Assembly (NCBI GenBank): GCA_038232215.1
Contig: JBBSIG010000098.1
Span: 1-8,910 of the forward strand
Length of the DNA: 8,910 nt
From: JBBSIG01 sp038232215
GTDB lineage: Bacteria; Actinomycetota; Thermoleophilia; Gaiellales; Gaiellaceae
Direction: 5' to 3'
Position numbers and translations under genes: made by a program. The notes below the pieces were generated by a model. It was not told where the DNA came from, did no database searches, and was given only the letters and a program-made list of their open reading frames with translations. Below are positions 1 through 6,954 of the stretch, in pieces; the stretch's first letter is position 1; every line of letters begins with the position of its first letter.

Positions 1-2442
1 CAGGAGGCGGCGACCGGGGCCGTTCCGTCCGACCGGACGATCGTGGTCGAGCGCTTCCGCGACGAGATCGGCGACTGGCGCCTCTGCATCCTGACGCCGT
101 TCGGGGCGCGTGTGCACGCTCCCTGGGCGCTCGCGCTCGGCGCCCGGCTGCGGGACTCGCTCGGGCTCGAGGTCAGCTCGCTCTGGTCGGACGACGGGAT
201 CGCGCTCCACCTGCCGGACGCCGACTCGCCGCCGCCGACCGATGCGATCGTGATCGAGCCCGAGGAGCTCGAGGAGCTCGTCGTCTCCGAGGTAGGGCAG
301 AGCGCGCTCTTCGGCGCGCGCTTCCGCGAGAACGCCGCCCGCGCGCTCCTGATCCCGAGGCGGCGACCGGGCGAGCGAACGCCGCTCTGGCAGCAGCGCC
401 TGAAGGCGCAGGGGCTGCTCCAGGTGGCGCGCCGCTACGGCTCGTTCCCGATCATCCTCGAGACCTACCGCGAGTGCCTGCAGGACGTCTTCGACCTGGA
501 CGCGCTGAAGCGGCTGCTCGCCGGTCTCCGCAACCGCGAGCTCGACCTGGTCGACGTGGAGACGCAGTCGGCCTCGCCCTACTCGGCCTCGCTCCTCTTC
601 GACTACGTCGCCACCTACATGTACGAGGACGACACGCCGCCGGCGGAGCGGCGAGCGCAGGCGCTCTCGCTCGACCGCGACCTGCTGCGCGAGCTGCTGG
701 GGCAGGAGGAGCTTCGGGACCTGCTCGACGCGGGAGCCCTCGCGGAGGTCGAGCGGCAGCTGCGCGGGAGCCCCAGGAACGCGGACGAGCTGCACGACCT
801 GCTCCGCCTGCGCGGCGATCTCCGCCCCGGCGAGTACGACCCGGCGCTCGCCGAGCCTCTTCTCGCCGAGCGGCGGGCGCTCGCGGTCCGGGTCGCGGGA
901 GAGGAGCGGCTGATCGCTGCCGAGGACGCCGGCCGCTACCGCGACGCGCTCGGCACGATGCCGCCGGGAGGGCTCCCGGACGCCTTCCTCGAGGGCGGCC
1001 CCGACTCGCTGCGCCAGCTCGTGCTCCGGTTCGCCCGGGGCCGCGGCCCGTTCACGACGGACGAGGCGAGCGCGCGGCTCGGCCGCGACGTGGAGGCCGT
1101 CCTGCGCGAGCTCGAGCGCGAGGAGCTGCTCGTCCGCGGCGAGCTGCGACCGGGCGGAACCGAGCGGGAGTGGTGCCACCCCGACGTGCTCCGCCGACTG
1201 CGCCGCGCCTCCCTCGCCGTGCTCCGCCGCGAGATCGAGCCGGCCGAGCACGCCGCGCTCGGGCGGTTCCTCCCGCGCTGGCACGGGATCGACCGCAAGG
1301 CGCCGCTCCGCGAGGCGCTCGTCCCGCTGCAGGGTCTCGCTCTGCCCGTCGCGCTGTGGGAGTCCGACGTCCTCCCGCGGCGCGCCCGCGACTACGGGCC
1401 GGCGGCGCTCGACGCACTCTGCGCCTCGGGCGAGATCCTCTGGGTCGGCGCGGGGCTGGACCGGGTCGCCGTCTTCTTCCGGGACGACGCGCCGGCGCTC
1501 GGCCGCCCTGCGGCAGCCGAGCGGCCCGGGGGGGAGGCGCACGATCGTCTGCGCGAGGTGCTCGGAAGGAGCGCCGAGTTCTGGGCCGACCTGGTGGCGG
1601 CGAGCGGGCTCGAGCACGAGCTCGCCCTGCCGGCTCTCTGGGATCTCGTCTGGGCGGGGGAGGTGACGAACGACGCGTGGGCGCCGCTCCGGGCGGGGCG
1701 TCGCTTCGCGGCTCCCCGCCGCGCGGGCGGGCAGCCGCGCCGCTTCGCGCGCCGGCGGGCGGGCGGGCCGACCGCCACCCAGGGCCGCTGGTCGCTCACC
1801 GACCGGCTCTTCGGCGCCGAGGCGGGCGCCCGCGGCGCTCCCGACCGCCGCGCCCTCGCCGAGCTCCTGCTCGAGCGACAGGGCATCGTCACGCGGGACG
1901 GCGTGCGCGGCGAGGGCGTGCCCGGAGGCTACTCGGCGGTCTACGGCGAGCTGAAGGCGCTCGAGACGCTCGGCGTCTGCCGGCGCGGCTACTTCGTGGA
2001 GGGTCTCGGCGGAGCGCAGTTCGCGCTGCCGGGGGCGGTCGAGCGTCTGCGCGAGTTGCGCGCGCGCGAGGGCGAGGAGCCCGAGCCGCTCGTGCTCGCG
2101 GCGGCCGACCCGGCGCAGCCGTACGGCGCGGTGCTGCCGTGGCCTCGGCGCGCCGGCGCGCGCGCGGCGCGGGTTGCCGGCGCGCAGGTCGTGCTCCTCG
2201 GGGGCGAGGCCGCGCTCTTCGTCGAGCGCGGCGGCCGCTCGCTCGTCCCCTTGCGAGAGCCCGGGGAGAGCTGGCTTCGCCCCGCGCTGTCGGCGCTCGT
2301 CTCGTACGTGAGACGCGGGGGTGCGCGGCGCCTCGCCGTCGAGCGCTTCGACGGCGAGGCGGTCGCCGGCAGCGACGTCCTGCCGTTGCTCGTCGAGGCC
2401 GGCTTCGTCGCGGGACCGCGGCGCGCCGTGCTCCGGCCGTAG
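1..2442 (+). CDS. lhr: Lhr-type ATP-dependent helicase, C-terminal part (5' end outside window)
   Basis: Lhr is a superfamily 2 ATP-dependent 3'-5' DNA translocase and helicase involved in DNA repair. The frame is open from base 1, with family-like sequence before any start codon, so the gene begins upstream; 813 residues are visible. The two RecA-like motor domains are missing, while the family's usual length is about 1,500 residues. Visible residues 14-40 carry the Lhr block VVERFRDEIGDWR followed by TPFGARVHAPWALAL, and domain 4 of the helicase core follows. From about residue 390 the Lhr-specific C-terminal region begins, with WDLVWAGEVTNDAWAPLR (about 547-564), GRWSLTDRLFG (about 596), a winged-helix-like block with VPGGYSAVYGELKALE and RGYFVEGLGGAQFALPGA (about 628-680), and DPAQPYGAVLPWP (about 702). 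A basic low-complexity linker lies near 565-590. The C-terminal region of E. coli Lhr has been reported to have uracil-DNA glycosylase activity; that is not shown here. In M. tuberculosis lhr is followed directly by nei, but here nei lies 2.4 kb away. Confidence 0.95.
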   Translation, partial: QEAATGAVPSDRTIVVERFRDEIGDWRLCILTPFGARVHAPWALALGARLRDSLGLEVSSLWSDDGIALHLPDADSPPPTDAIVIEPEELEELVVSEVGQSALFGARFRENAARALLIPRRRPGERTPLWQQRLKAQGLLQVARRYGSFPIILETYRECLQDVFDLDALKRLLAGLRNRELDLVDVETQSASPYSASLLFDYVATYMYEDDTPPAERRAQALSLDRDLLRELLGQEELRDLLDAGALAEVERQLRGSPRNADELHDLLRLRGDLRPGEYDPALAEPLLAERRALAVRVAGEERLIAAEDAGRYRDALGTMPPGGLPDAFLEGGPDSLRQLVLRFARGRGPFTTDEASARLGRDVEAVLRELEREELLVRGELRPGGTEREWCHPDVLRRLRRASLAVLRREIEPAEHAALGRFLPRWHGIDRKAPLREALVPLQGLALPVALWESDVLPRRARDYGPAALDALCASGEILWVGAGLDRVAVFFRDDAPALGRPAAAERPGGEAHDRLREVLGRSAEFWADLVAASGLEHELALPALWDLVWAGEVTNDAWAPLRAGRRFAAPRRAGGQPRRFARRRAGGPTATQGRWSLTDRLFGAEAGARGAPDRRALAELLLERQGIVTRDGVRGEGVPGGYSAVYGELKALETLGVCRRGYFVEGLGGAQFALPGAVERLRELRAREGEEPEPLVLAAADPAQPYGAVLPWPRRAGARAARVAGAQVVLLGGEAALFVERGGRSLVPLREPGESWLRPALSALVSYVRRGGARRLAVERFDGEAVAGSDVLPLLVEAGFVAGPRRAVLRP

Positions 2443-2751
2443 GCGCGCGGTACCACTCGCCGCGTAACGAGTCGCTCTTTGCATCCGGCACTGACGTTCG
2501 CGCTGGGATCAATCGACGGCAACGCAGAACGCCGCTTTACAGGCAATACCTCGGGCGCTGGTGGGAGCCGGACTTCGTCGGCTTCCTCGCCGGGGGCGCA
2601 TATCTCGTCTGGATCGCCGGTCTCGGGATCGGGGCTTTACTAAGGGCTCTCATTGGCGGCCGCCGTTTCCCCACTCGTTTCGTTAAGCCCTCCTAGAGGC
2701 ACGATCGCCGAATCACGAGCCCGCGGCACGGCGATGACCTAGGGTTCGGGC
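2443..2751. other. Intergenic gap lhr-map with a start-less protein-like frame
   Basis: This 309-base gap is less GC-rich than its surroundings. No tRNA, clear terminator or insertion sequence is visible. The + strand frame ending at the TAG 2694-2696 reads as a plausible small membrane protein: a basic stretch (NRRQRRTPLYRQYLGRWW), then a hydrophobic run of about 26 residues (FVGFLAGGAYLVWIAGLGIG and on), then a basic tail. In its central part most codons end in G or C, as in real genes here. There is no ATG, GTG or TTG in frame between the lhr stop and the hydrophobic run; only an ATC at 2508 is suitably placed. It is therefore not called a gene. It could be a remnant, a gene with a non-standard start, or chance. 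The right end contains the map promoter box. Confidence 0.5.
2740..2745 (+). promoter_or_regulatory. -10 box (TAGGGT) of map, leaderless arrangement
   Basis: TAGGGT ends 6 bases before the map ATG at 2752. If transcription starts on the A of the ATG, the box lies exactly at -12 to -7. No Shine-Dalgarno sequence precedes the start and no good -35 match is seen. The surrounding CTAGGGTTCGGGC is closely similar to the boxes in front of the 6968 and 8147 genes. Confidence 0.6.
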
Positions 2752-3474
2752 ATGTCGATCGAGTCGACGGGCGACCTGATCGGGCTCCAGCGTGCTGGCC
2801 GTGTCGTCGCTCTCGCGCTCCAGGCCATGCGCCGGGCAGTGGGCCCGGGCACGACGACAGGCGAGCTGGACGCCGTCGGCGCGGCCGTCTTCTCCCGCTT
2901 CGGCGCACGCTCGGCACCCCAGCTCGCCTACGGGTTTCCTGGCGTGAGCTGCATCAGTCTCAACGACGAGGCAGTCCACGGCGTCCCCTCACCAACGCGG
3001 GCGATTCGCCGCGGCGATCTCGTGAAGCTCGATGTCACAGCCGAGCTGGACGGCTACATGGCGGATGCGGCCATCACCGTCGAGGCCGGCTCACGGACGC
3101 CCTCGAAGCAGCGGCTGATCCACGCGGCGGCGGCGGCACTCCATGAGGGTCTCCGGGCCGCGGTAGCCGGCTCTCCCGTCAATCGCATCGGGCGAGCCGT
3201 CGAGCGCGAGGTCGGCCGCCGCGGCTTCTCCGTGATTCCCGAGCTCACCGGCCACGGCATCGGACGAACGATCCACGACTCTCCGACGGTTCCGAACTTC
3301 TACGACCGTACGCAACGCGGGTTGCTCACGGAGGGGCTCGTGCTGACGGTCGAACCGATCATCGCGGCCGGGGTCGGAGCCGTTCGGAGCCCTCTCGTCC
3401 GGCACGTCGAGCACACGATCGTGATCTCGAAGCGGCACCCGCTCGTGCTGACGCGGTTGCCTCCGGCGGCGTAG
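2752..3474 (+). CDS. map: Type I methionine aminopeptidase (shortened variant)
   Basis: This cytosolic metalloprotease removes the initiator methionine from nascent proteins. The protein has 240 residues and the full set of five metal ligands: D94 (VKLDVTAELDG), D105 (YMADAAITV), H168 (TGHGIGRTIHD), E201 (LTVEPII) and E220 (RHVEHTIVI). Histidines matching E. coli H79 and H178 are H76 (NDEAVHGVP) and H175. The first four ligands sit 3 positions before their E. coli numbers, but the last sits 15 before. About 12 residues between E201 and E220 are therefore absent, in the loop that carries a substrate-pocket tryptophan in E. coli. Codon use differs from its neighbours: in residues 59-97, 10 of 39 codons end in A or T, against 1 of the last 34 sense codons of lhr. 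The gene stands alone with its own promoter, away from the ribosomal-protein cluster where actinobacteria usually keep a map copy. It may be an acquired second copy. The ATG at 2752 is supported by the promoter spacing. Confidence 0.93.
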   Translation: MSIESTGDLIGLQRAGRVVALALQAMRRAVGPGTTTGELDAVGAAVFSRFGARSAPQLAYGFPGVSCISLNDEAVHGVPSPTRAIRRGDLVKLDVTAELDGYMADAAITVEAGSRTPSKQRLIHAAAAALHEGLRAAVAGSPVNRIGRAVEREVGRRGFSVIPELTGHGIGRTIHDSPTVPNFYDRTQRGLLTEGLVLTVEPIIAAGVGAVRSPLVRHVEHTIVISKRHPLVLTRLPPAA

Positions 3475-3493
3475 CGGGCGGCGCTCCCCGGCT

Positions 3494-3940
3494 TCAGCTA
3501 CCGGGTTGGCCGAGCGTGGCCAGCCGGCCCAGCACCAGCCCGAAGACCGCGTGGCGAGCCGTCGCCTGGGCGAAGGCGCGGCCGCTCCCGAGCAGCGGCG
3601 GCACGCCCTCCTCGCCGCGGGCGGGATGATGTCTGTCGACGAAATAGGTGAGCGGGTACAGCACGAGATGCTCGGCGAGCGCCAGCGCGAGCGCGAGTCG
3701 GCGGCGCTCGAGCCCCGTTCGTCGCTGGAGCTCGTCGTAGACCAGCCCGAAGGCGGCGCCGTTCGCCGCGTGCACCGCGAAGCCGGCGGCCCGCCAGCCG
3801 GGCCCGCGCGTGACCGCCTTGCCGAGCAGCGCGACGTCCGAGTAGTCGTAATGCAGGAGCCGCCGGTCGAGCGGCTCGAGCAGGCCCCAGACGACGGCGG
3901 CCCCCGCGCCCGCCGCCGCGGCGCGTGGGCGGCGCCTCAT
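3494..3940 (-). CDS. Four-helix membrane protein of unknown function, in operon with carH
   Basis: The 148-residue product is not recognised as a characterised family. It has a basic N-terminus (MRRRPR) and about four hydrophobic segments, at residues 6-22, 47-68, 81-101 and 120-143, so it should lie in the cytoplasmic membrane. Polar features that could be functional are EPLDRRLLHYDYSD (22-35), just after the first segment, an asparagine in the second segment (HAANGAAFGLVYDE) and VDRHHP (101-106) after the third. Its ATG overlaps the carH stop codon in an ATGA arrangement, so it is translated from the carH message and should respond to the same signal. Its stop lies 19 bases from that of map, which converges on it. 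Characterised CarH targets include carotenoid genes and photolyase; this protein resembles neither. A role in light response is inferred from position only. Confidence 0.78.
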   Translation of the reverse strand: MRRRPRAAAAGAGAAVVWGLLEPLDRRLLHYDYSDVALLGKAVTRGPGWRAAGFAVHAANGAAFGLVYDELQRRTGLERRRLALALALAEHLVLYPLTYFVDRHHPARGEEGVPPLLGSGRAFAQATARHAVFGLVLGRLATLGQPGS

Positions 3941-4794
3941 ACGGCCAGCTTCCGGAACGAGCGCACCGTCTTGCCCGTGTCCCCGTCGGCATAGCGGGCG
4001 CCGAGCCGCCGGGCCAGCTCGGGCGAGGCGGCCGCTCCACCGAGGACGAGCCGGACGTCGCGGGGAACGCGGAGCGACGCCAGCGCCGACTCGAGGCAGC
4101 TCACGCGCTGGGGGAGCGTGACGCTCAGGCTGACGAAGCGCGCGCCGACTCGCTCGGCCACGCGCAGCGTCTCCTCGAGCGGCGTGTCGGCGCCGAGGTA
4201 GGCGATCTGCCAGCCGTCCGCCCGCAGCAGCACGCCGAGCATGAGCAGACCGAGGTCGTGTCGCTCCCCCGGCACGCAGGCCAGCACGGCGGTGCCGCGC
4301 ACGCCCTCGTGCGCGTGGGCCAGGAGACCGTCGAGCCGCGCGCGGATCGCCTCGCTCGCCAGGTGCTCGTCGCCGACCGAGACCTCGCCCGAGCTCCAGC
4401 CCGCGCCGATTCGCTCCAGCACCGGCTGGATCACGTCGGCCAGGGCGACCTCGAGCGGATGCAGGACGAGGGTCTGGTCGATGAGGCGCGTGAGCGTCGA
4501 GACCTCGTTACGGGTCGCCGCCTCGAAGATCGCGTCGGCGAGCTCGGCCGGTGCGGAGGCGGCAGCCTCCCGCTCGCCTCCGAGGAGCTGCGCCGCCTCT
4601 CCGATGCGCAGGCCCTCGGCGAGCCGCGCCTGCAGCCACGAGACGCGGGCGACGTCGAGCTCGCTGTAGCGTCGCTGACCGCCCTTCGTGCGGGCGGGGC
4701 GGAGGACGCCGTAGCGCTGCTCCCACTTGCGCAGCGTGTCCGGCGCGACGCCCGTGCGCCTGGACAGGGCAGCGATGTTGAGCCCCCCGCTCAT
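3937..4794 (-). CDS. carH: CarH/LitR-type MerR regulator, adenosylcobalamin-dependent light sensor
   Basis: Proteins of this family bind operator DNA in the dark as adenosylcobalamin-loaded tetramers. Light breaks the Co-C bond and releases them, turning target genes on. The 285 residues, the same length as Thermus thermophilus CarH, show three parts. Residues 6-75 form a MerR winged helix with TLRKWEQRYGVLRPART and GGQRRYSELDVARV. Residues about 85-160 form the four-helix cap with the light-sensing signature Wx9EH: W133, E143, H144. Residues about 167-285 form the Rossmann cobalamin-binding domain with the ExH motif GERHD, where H179 is the expected lower cobalt ligand, followed by YLGADTP. 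W133, E143, H144 and H179 are each offset by two from T. thermophilus W131, E141, H142 and H177. The gene diverges from nei across a 74-base gap holding a palindrome on its own promoter, so autoregulation is likely. It overlaps the downstream membrane-protein gene. Confidence 0.92.
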   Translation of the reverse strand: MSGGLNIAALSRRTGVAPDTLRKWEQRYGVLRPARTKGGQRRYSELDVARVSWLQARLAEGLRIGEAAQLLGGEREAAASAPAELADAIFEAATRNEVSTLTRLIDQTLVLHPLEVALADVIQPVLERIGAGWSSGEVSVGDEHLASEAIRARLDGLLAHAHEGVRGTAVLACVPGERHDLGLLMLGVLLRADGWQIAYLGADTPLEETLRVAERVGARFVSLSVTLPQRVSCLESALASLRVPRDVRLVLGGAAASPELARRLGARYADGDTGKTVRSFRKLAV

Positions 4795-4802
4795 CCGGAC
4801 GT

Positions 4803-4808
4803 AGCCTA
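4803..4808 (-). promoter_or_regulatory. -10 box (TAGGCT) of carH
   Basis: On the minus strand TAGGCT ends 8 bases before the carH ATG at 4794. Its CTAG part is the end of the 25-base palindrome, so a protein bound there would cover this box. No Shine-Dalgarno sequence and no clear -35 hexamer are present. Confidence 0.55.
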
Positions 4809-4830
4809 GATGGTCGAATCGATCATCTAG
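4806..4830. promoter_or_regulatory. 25-base palindrome, putative CarH operator
   Basis: CTAGATGGTCGA, a central A, then TCGATCATCTAG: 11 of 12 positions pair across the centre at 4818. The only mismatch is 4813 against 4823. The site is AT-richer than all surrounding DNA. It overlaps the carH -10 box at one end and reaches the expected -35 zone of nei at the other. MerR-family and CarH regulators bind symmetric or repeated sites at their own promoters, so CarH is the obvious candidate ligand. No T-run follows, which speaks against a terminator. Confidence 0.7.
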
Positions 4831-4852
4831 TCGGGGAGCCTGGAACGGGCGC

Positions 4853-4858
4853 TACGCT
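4853..4858 (+). promoter_or_regulatory. -10-like box (TACGCT) of nei
   Basis: TACGCT ends 10 bases before the nei ATG at 4869, giving a predicted leader of about 4 bases. It is the weakest of the five boxes. The -35 zone at about 4830-4835 starts where the palindrome ends. No Shine-Dalgarno sequence is seen. Confidence 0.4.
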
Positions 4859-4868
4859 CGCGGTCGGG

Positions 4869-5630
4869 ATGCCCGAGGGCGACTCACTCCGGCGTGCCGC
4901 CCGCGGGGTGCAGGCGCTCGTCGGAGAGCGCGTGCGCGTCGAGACTCCGCATCCGCACGCCGCCTCGACACGGATCGCCGAGCGGCTGGACGGACGGACG
5001 CTCGTGGCCGTCGAGGCGGTGGGCAAGAACCTGCTCCTGCGCTTCGAGGGCGGGCTCGTGCTGCGCAGCCATTTGCGCATGCGCGGCCGCTGGCGCCTGC
5101 AGCCGATCGGCACCCGCACGAGCGGCTTGCCGTGGCTCGTCCTGCGCGGGAGCGAGGCGGAGGCCGTGCTCTGGAACGGCCCGGTGCTCGAGCTGCGGGC
5201 GGACGCTCTCCGCCGGCTCGGGCCCGACATCCTCGACGAGCCCCTCGACGCCGACGGGATCGTGGCCCGGCTGCTGGCCGAGGACGGCGGCCGGGAGATC
5301 GGCGATGCCCTGCTCGACCAGCGGCTCGTCGCGGGGATCGGGAACCTCTGGCGGGCGGAGGCCCTCTGGAGCGCGCGCGTCTCGCCGTGGCGGCCGCTTC
5401 GGGATCTCTCGGAGGTGGAGCTCCGGACCGTCGTGGGGGAGGCGCATCGCCTGATGCGCACGGCGCTGCACGGCGGTCGGCCCGCCCGACGCGCATACCG
5501 TCGGTCGGGCCGGCCCTGCGCCCGCTGCGGCACGCGGCTCCGCTCGCGCGGCCAGGGCGACGACAACCGGACGGCCTACTGGTGCCCGACCTGTCAGCCC
5601 GACAGAGGAGCGGGGCCGCCGAGGGCGTAA
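4869..5630 (+). CDS. nei: Fpg/Nei-family DNA glycosylase/AP lyase (Nei2-like endonuclease VIII)
   Basis: This bifunctional base-excision-repair enzyme removes oxidised bases and nicks the abasic site. The 253-residue protein has the family's fixed N-terminus MPEGDS; after methionine removal P2 is the Schiff-base nucleophile and E3 the general acid. K53 in GKNLLLRFE is the conserved DNA-binding lysine. HLRMRGRW lies at 68-75. The helix-two-turn-helix is at about 143-167 (LLDQRLVAGIGNLWRAEAL, with N159). A C-terminal zinc finger has C217, C220, C239 and C242, with the DNA-contacting R234 in NRTAYWCPTC. MPEGDS instead of an Fpg-type MPELPE start places it with Nei-like enzymes; exact substrate preference cannot be read from sequence. 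It is divergent from carH and followed after 3 bases by the 5634 gene, so those two are probably co-transcribed. The start is fixed by the catalytic proline. Confidence 0.94.
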   Translation: MPEGDSLRRAARGVQALVGERVRVETPHPHAASTRIAERLDGRTLVAVEAVGKNLLLRFEGGLVLRSHLRMRGRWRLQPIGTRTSGLPWLVLRGSEAEAVLWNGPVLELRADALRRLGPDILDEPLDADGIVARLLAEDGGREIGDALLDQRLVAGIGNLWRAEALWSARVSPWRPLRDLSEVELRTVVGEAHRLMRTALHGGRPARRAYRRSGRPCARCGTRLRSRGQGDDNRTAYWCPTCQPDRGAGPPRA

Positions 5631-5633
5631 CGG

Positions 5634-6893
5634 ATGCGCGTGCCCGCACGCGCACCGCACCTCCTCACGTCTCTGCGCGGCTTCTGCCTGGGAGCGTTCC
5701 GGGTGCTCTCGGAGGAGGTGGCCGCGGGGGTCGAGGTGCCGTTCGCCTTCGAGGAGCACGCGTCGCTCGACCGGCCTGCGCTCTACGAGTACCGGCCGCT
5801 CGTGCGCGGCTACGTCGAGGCGCGCGGCGAGCGGCTCTCGCGGAGCGAGGACGCCGCTCTCGCGCTCGCGGAGCTCCGCGGCGAGCCGGCGGCGGCGATC
5901 TTCGCCCGCGCCCATGCGGGCGCCCGACCCAGCGAGGACCGCGCACTCTTCGCGAGCATCCTGCTGCCCCTCCTGGCCTCCACGGCCGAGGCGTGCGGGG
6001 GCTTCGACTGGGACGACGAGGCATTCGAGCGCGCGTACGCCGAGCTCGAGCGCGCGCTGTTCGGCGAGGGCCACGTCTACGCGGCGGTGGCGCCGGTCGT
6101 CGGGCTCTCCGTCGGCACGCAGGTCGAGCTGGCGCCGGGGCTGCGCGTGCGCGCGGCCGCGGCGGGAGAGCTGGCCGCGCACTGGCCGGAGGCGACGGGG
6201 TTGCTGCCGCGGAACTTCGGGCGCGAGGCCGACCGCCTCTGCGTGCTCGAGCTCGAGCGGTCCCTTCCGGCCGGCTGCGGCGAGCCTCCCGACGCGCCGG
6301 GCGAGCTCTCGGACGCGATCTCGTCGCTCCGCCTCGTCACCGCCGCACCGGTCGCCGCCGGCCCGGTGCTCTTCGAGCGGCTCGACTGGCGTCCGTTCGG
6401 CATCCGCCCGGTCCTGCCGATCGCCGCGTCGCAGCCGCCGGGTGAGCCGACGCGCCTCGACTCCTTTCGCGGAGGGGTCGCGCGGACGGTGCTGGCGCGG
6501 CTCGACGCGGCCGACGACGACCCCGAGCTCGGAGAGGGGCTCGATCGCTACGAGCTCGCCCTCTTCGGCACGGAGCCCTTTCGCTCGGAGCAGCTGCGCG
6601 AGTCGCTCGCGGCGCTGCTGGGTGGAGGCGACGGCCTGTGGGCCGCGGCGCTGCGAGCCGCGATCCTCCTCGGCGAGACCGGCGACGAACGGGCCTCGCT
6701 GCTCGCCGCGCTTCGCGCGCTGATCGGCGGCGAGCGGGCGAGCGAGCTCGCGGCCGACGCGCTGCGCCGCGCACTCGTCGAGACCCTGCTCCACGGCGAG
6801 CGCTCGACGCTGCTCGAGGCGCTCGACGAGGCCGTGCTGGGACGCGCTCCGCGGCCGACGCGGCACGGCGCCCTACGGGCTGCCGCCGGCTGA
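5634..6893 (+). CDS. Conserved-looking protein of unknown function, downstream of nei
   Basis: This 419-residue product is not confidently recognised. It has no signal peptide or membrane segment and looks cytosolic. Residues 1-150 are mostly helical with many acidic residues and several aromatic positions (YEYRPLVRGYVEARGE at 51-66; GGFDWDDEAFERAYAELERALF at 122-143). Residues about 150-260 look more beta-rich (VYAAVAPVVGLSVGTQVEL; VLFERLDWRPFGIRPVLP). Residues 280-400 are again helical. There the run RYELALF (305-311), then AALRAAILLGETGDERASLL (338-357), resembles the core of ApeA-like HEPN proteins. The RxxxxH-type ribonuclease motif and the following HG, expected just after it, are absent; LRALIGG (360-366) stands there. 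This is a weak fold resemblance only. The gene starts 3 bases after the nei stop with no clear ribosome site, so translational coupling to nei is likely. That suggests, but does not prove, a role connected with DNA damage. Confidence 0.8.
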   Translation: MRVPARAPHLLTSLRGFCLGAFRVLSEEVAAGVEVPFAFEEHASLDRPALYEYRPLVRGYVEARGERLSRSEDAALALAELRGEPAAAIFARAHAGARPSEDRALFASILLPLLASTAEACGGFDWDDEAFERAYAELERALFGEGHVYAAVAPVVGLSVGTQVELAPGLRVRAAAAGELAAHWPEATGLLPRNFGREADRLCVLELERSLPAGCGEPPDAPGELSDAISSLRLVTAAPVAAGPVLFERLDWRPFGIRPVLPIAASQPPGEPTRLDSFRGGVARTVLARLDAADDDPELGEGLDRYELALFGTEPFRSEQLRESLAALLGGGDGLWAAALRAAILLGETGDERASLLAALRALIGGERASELAADALRRALVETLLHGERSTLLEALDEAVLGRAPRPTRHGALRAAAG

Positions 6894-6954
6894 CTCCTGC
6901 CGCGCGGGATCGAGTCGGCACGGGATCGGCACAGAGACGCGCGCCTTGCCCCGC

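Noticed and set aside
474..2696. A 740-codon + strand open frame overlapping lhr
   Set aside because: Composition is almost only R, A, G and P, as expected for an off-frame reading of GC-rich coding DNA. The lhr frame has strong family motifs. Only its last 60 or so codons, beyond lhr, look protein-like and are discussed separately.
3475..3520. CCCGG...CCGGG hairpin near the convergent ends of map and the membrane-protein gene
   Set aside because: Only a 5-base stem with a 9-base loop, lying partly inside coding DNA and without a T-run. Such stems are common by chance at this GC content.
3925..4809. A 294-codon + strand open frame opposite carH
   Set aside because: Shadow of carH; the minus-strand frame has clear MerR and cobalamin-binding motifs.
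5132..6445. A 437-codon + strand frame across the nei/5634 junction
   Set aside because: Arginine/alanine-rich off-frame reading; both overlapping genes are better supported.
4884..6866. A 660-codon minus-strand open frame opposite nei and the 5634 gene
   Set aside because: It spans two genes and their junction, has antisense-type composition rich in R, E, A and L, and shows no domain. nei is certain on the other strand.
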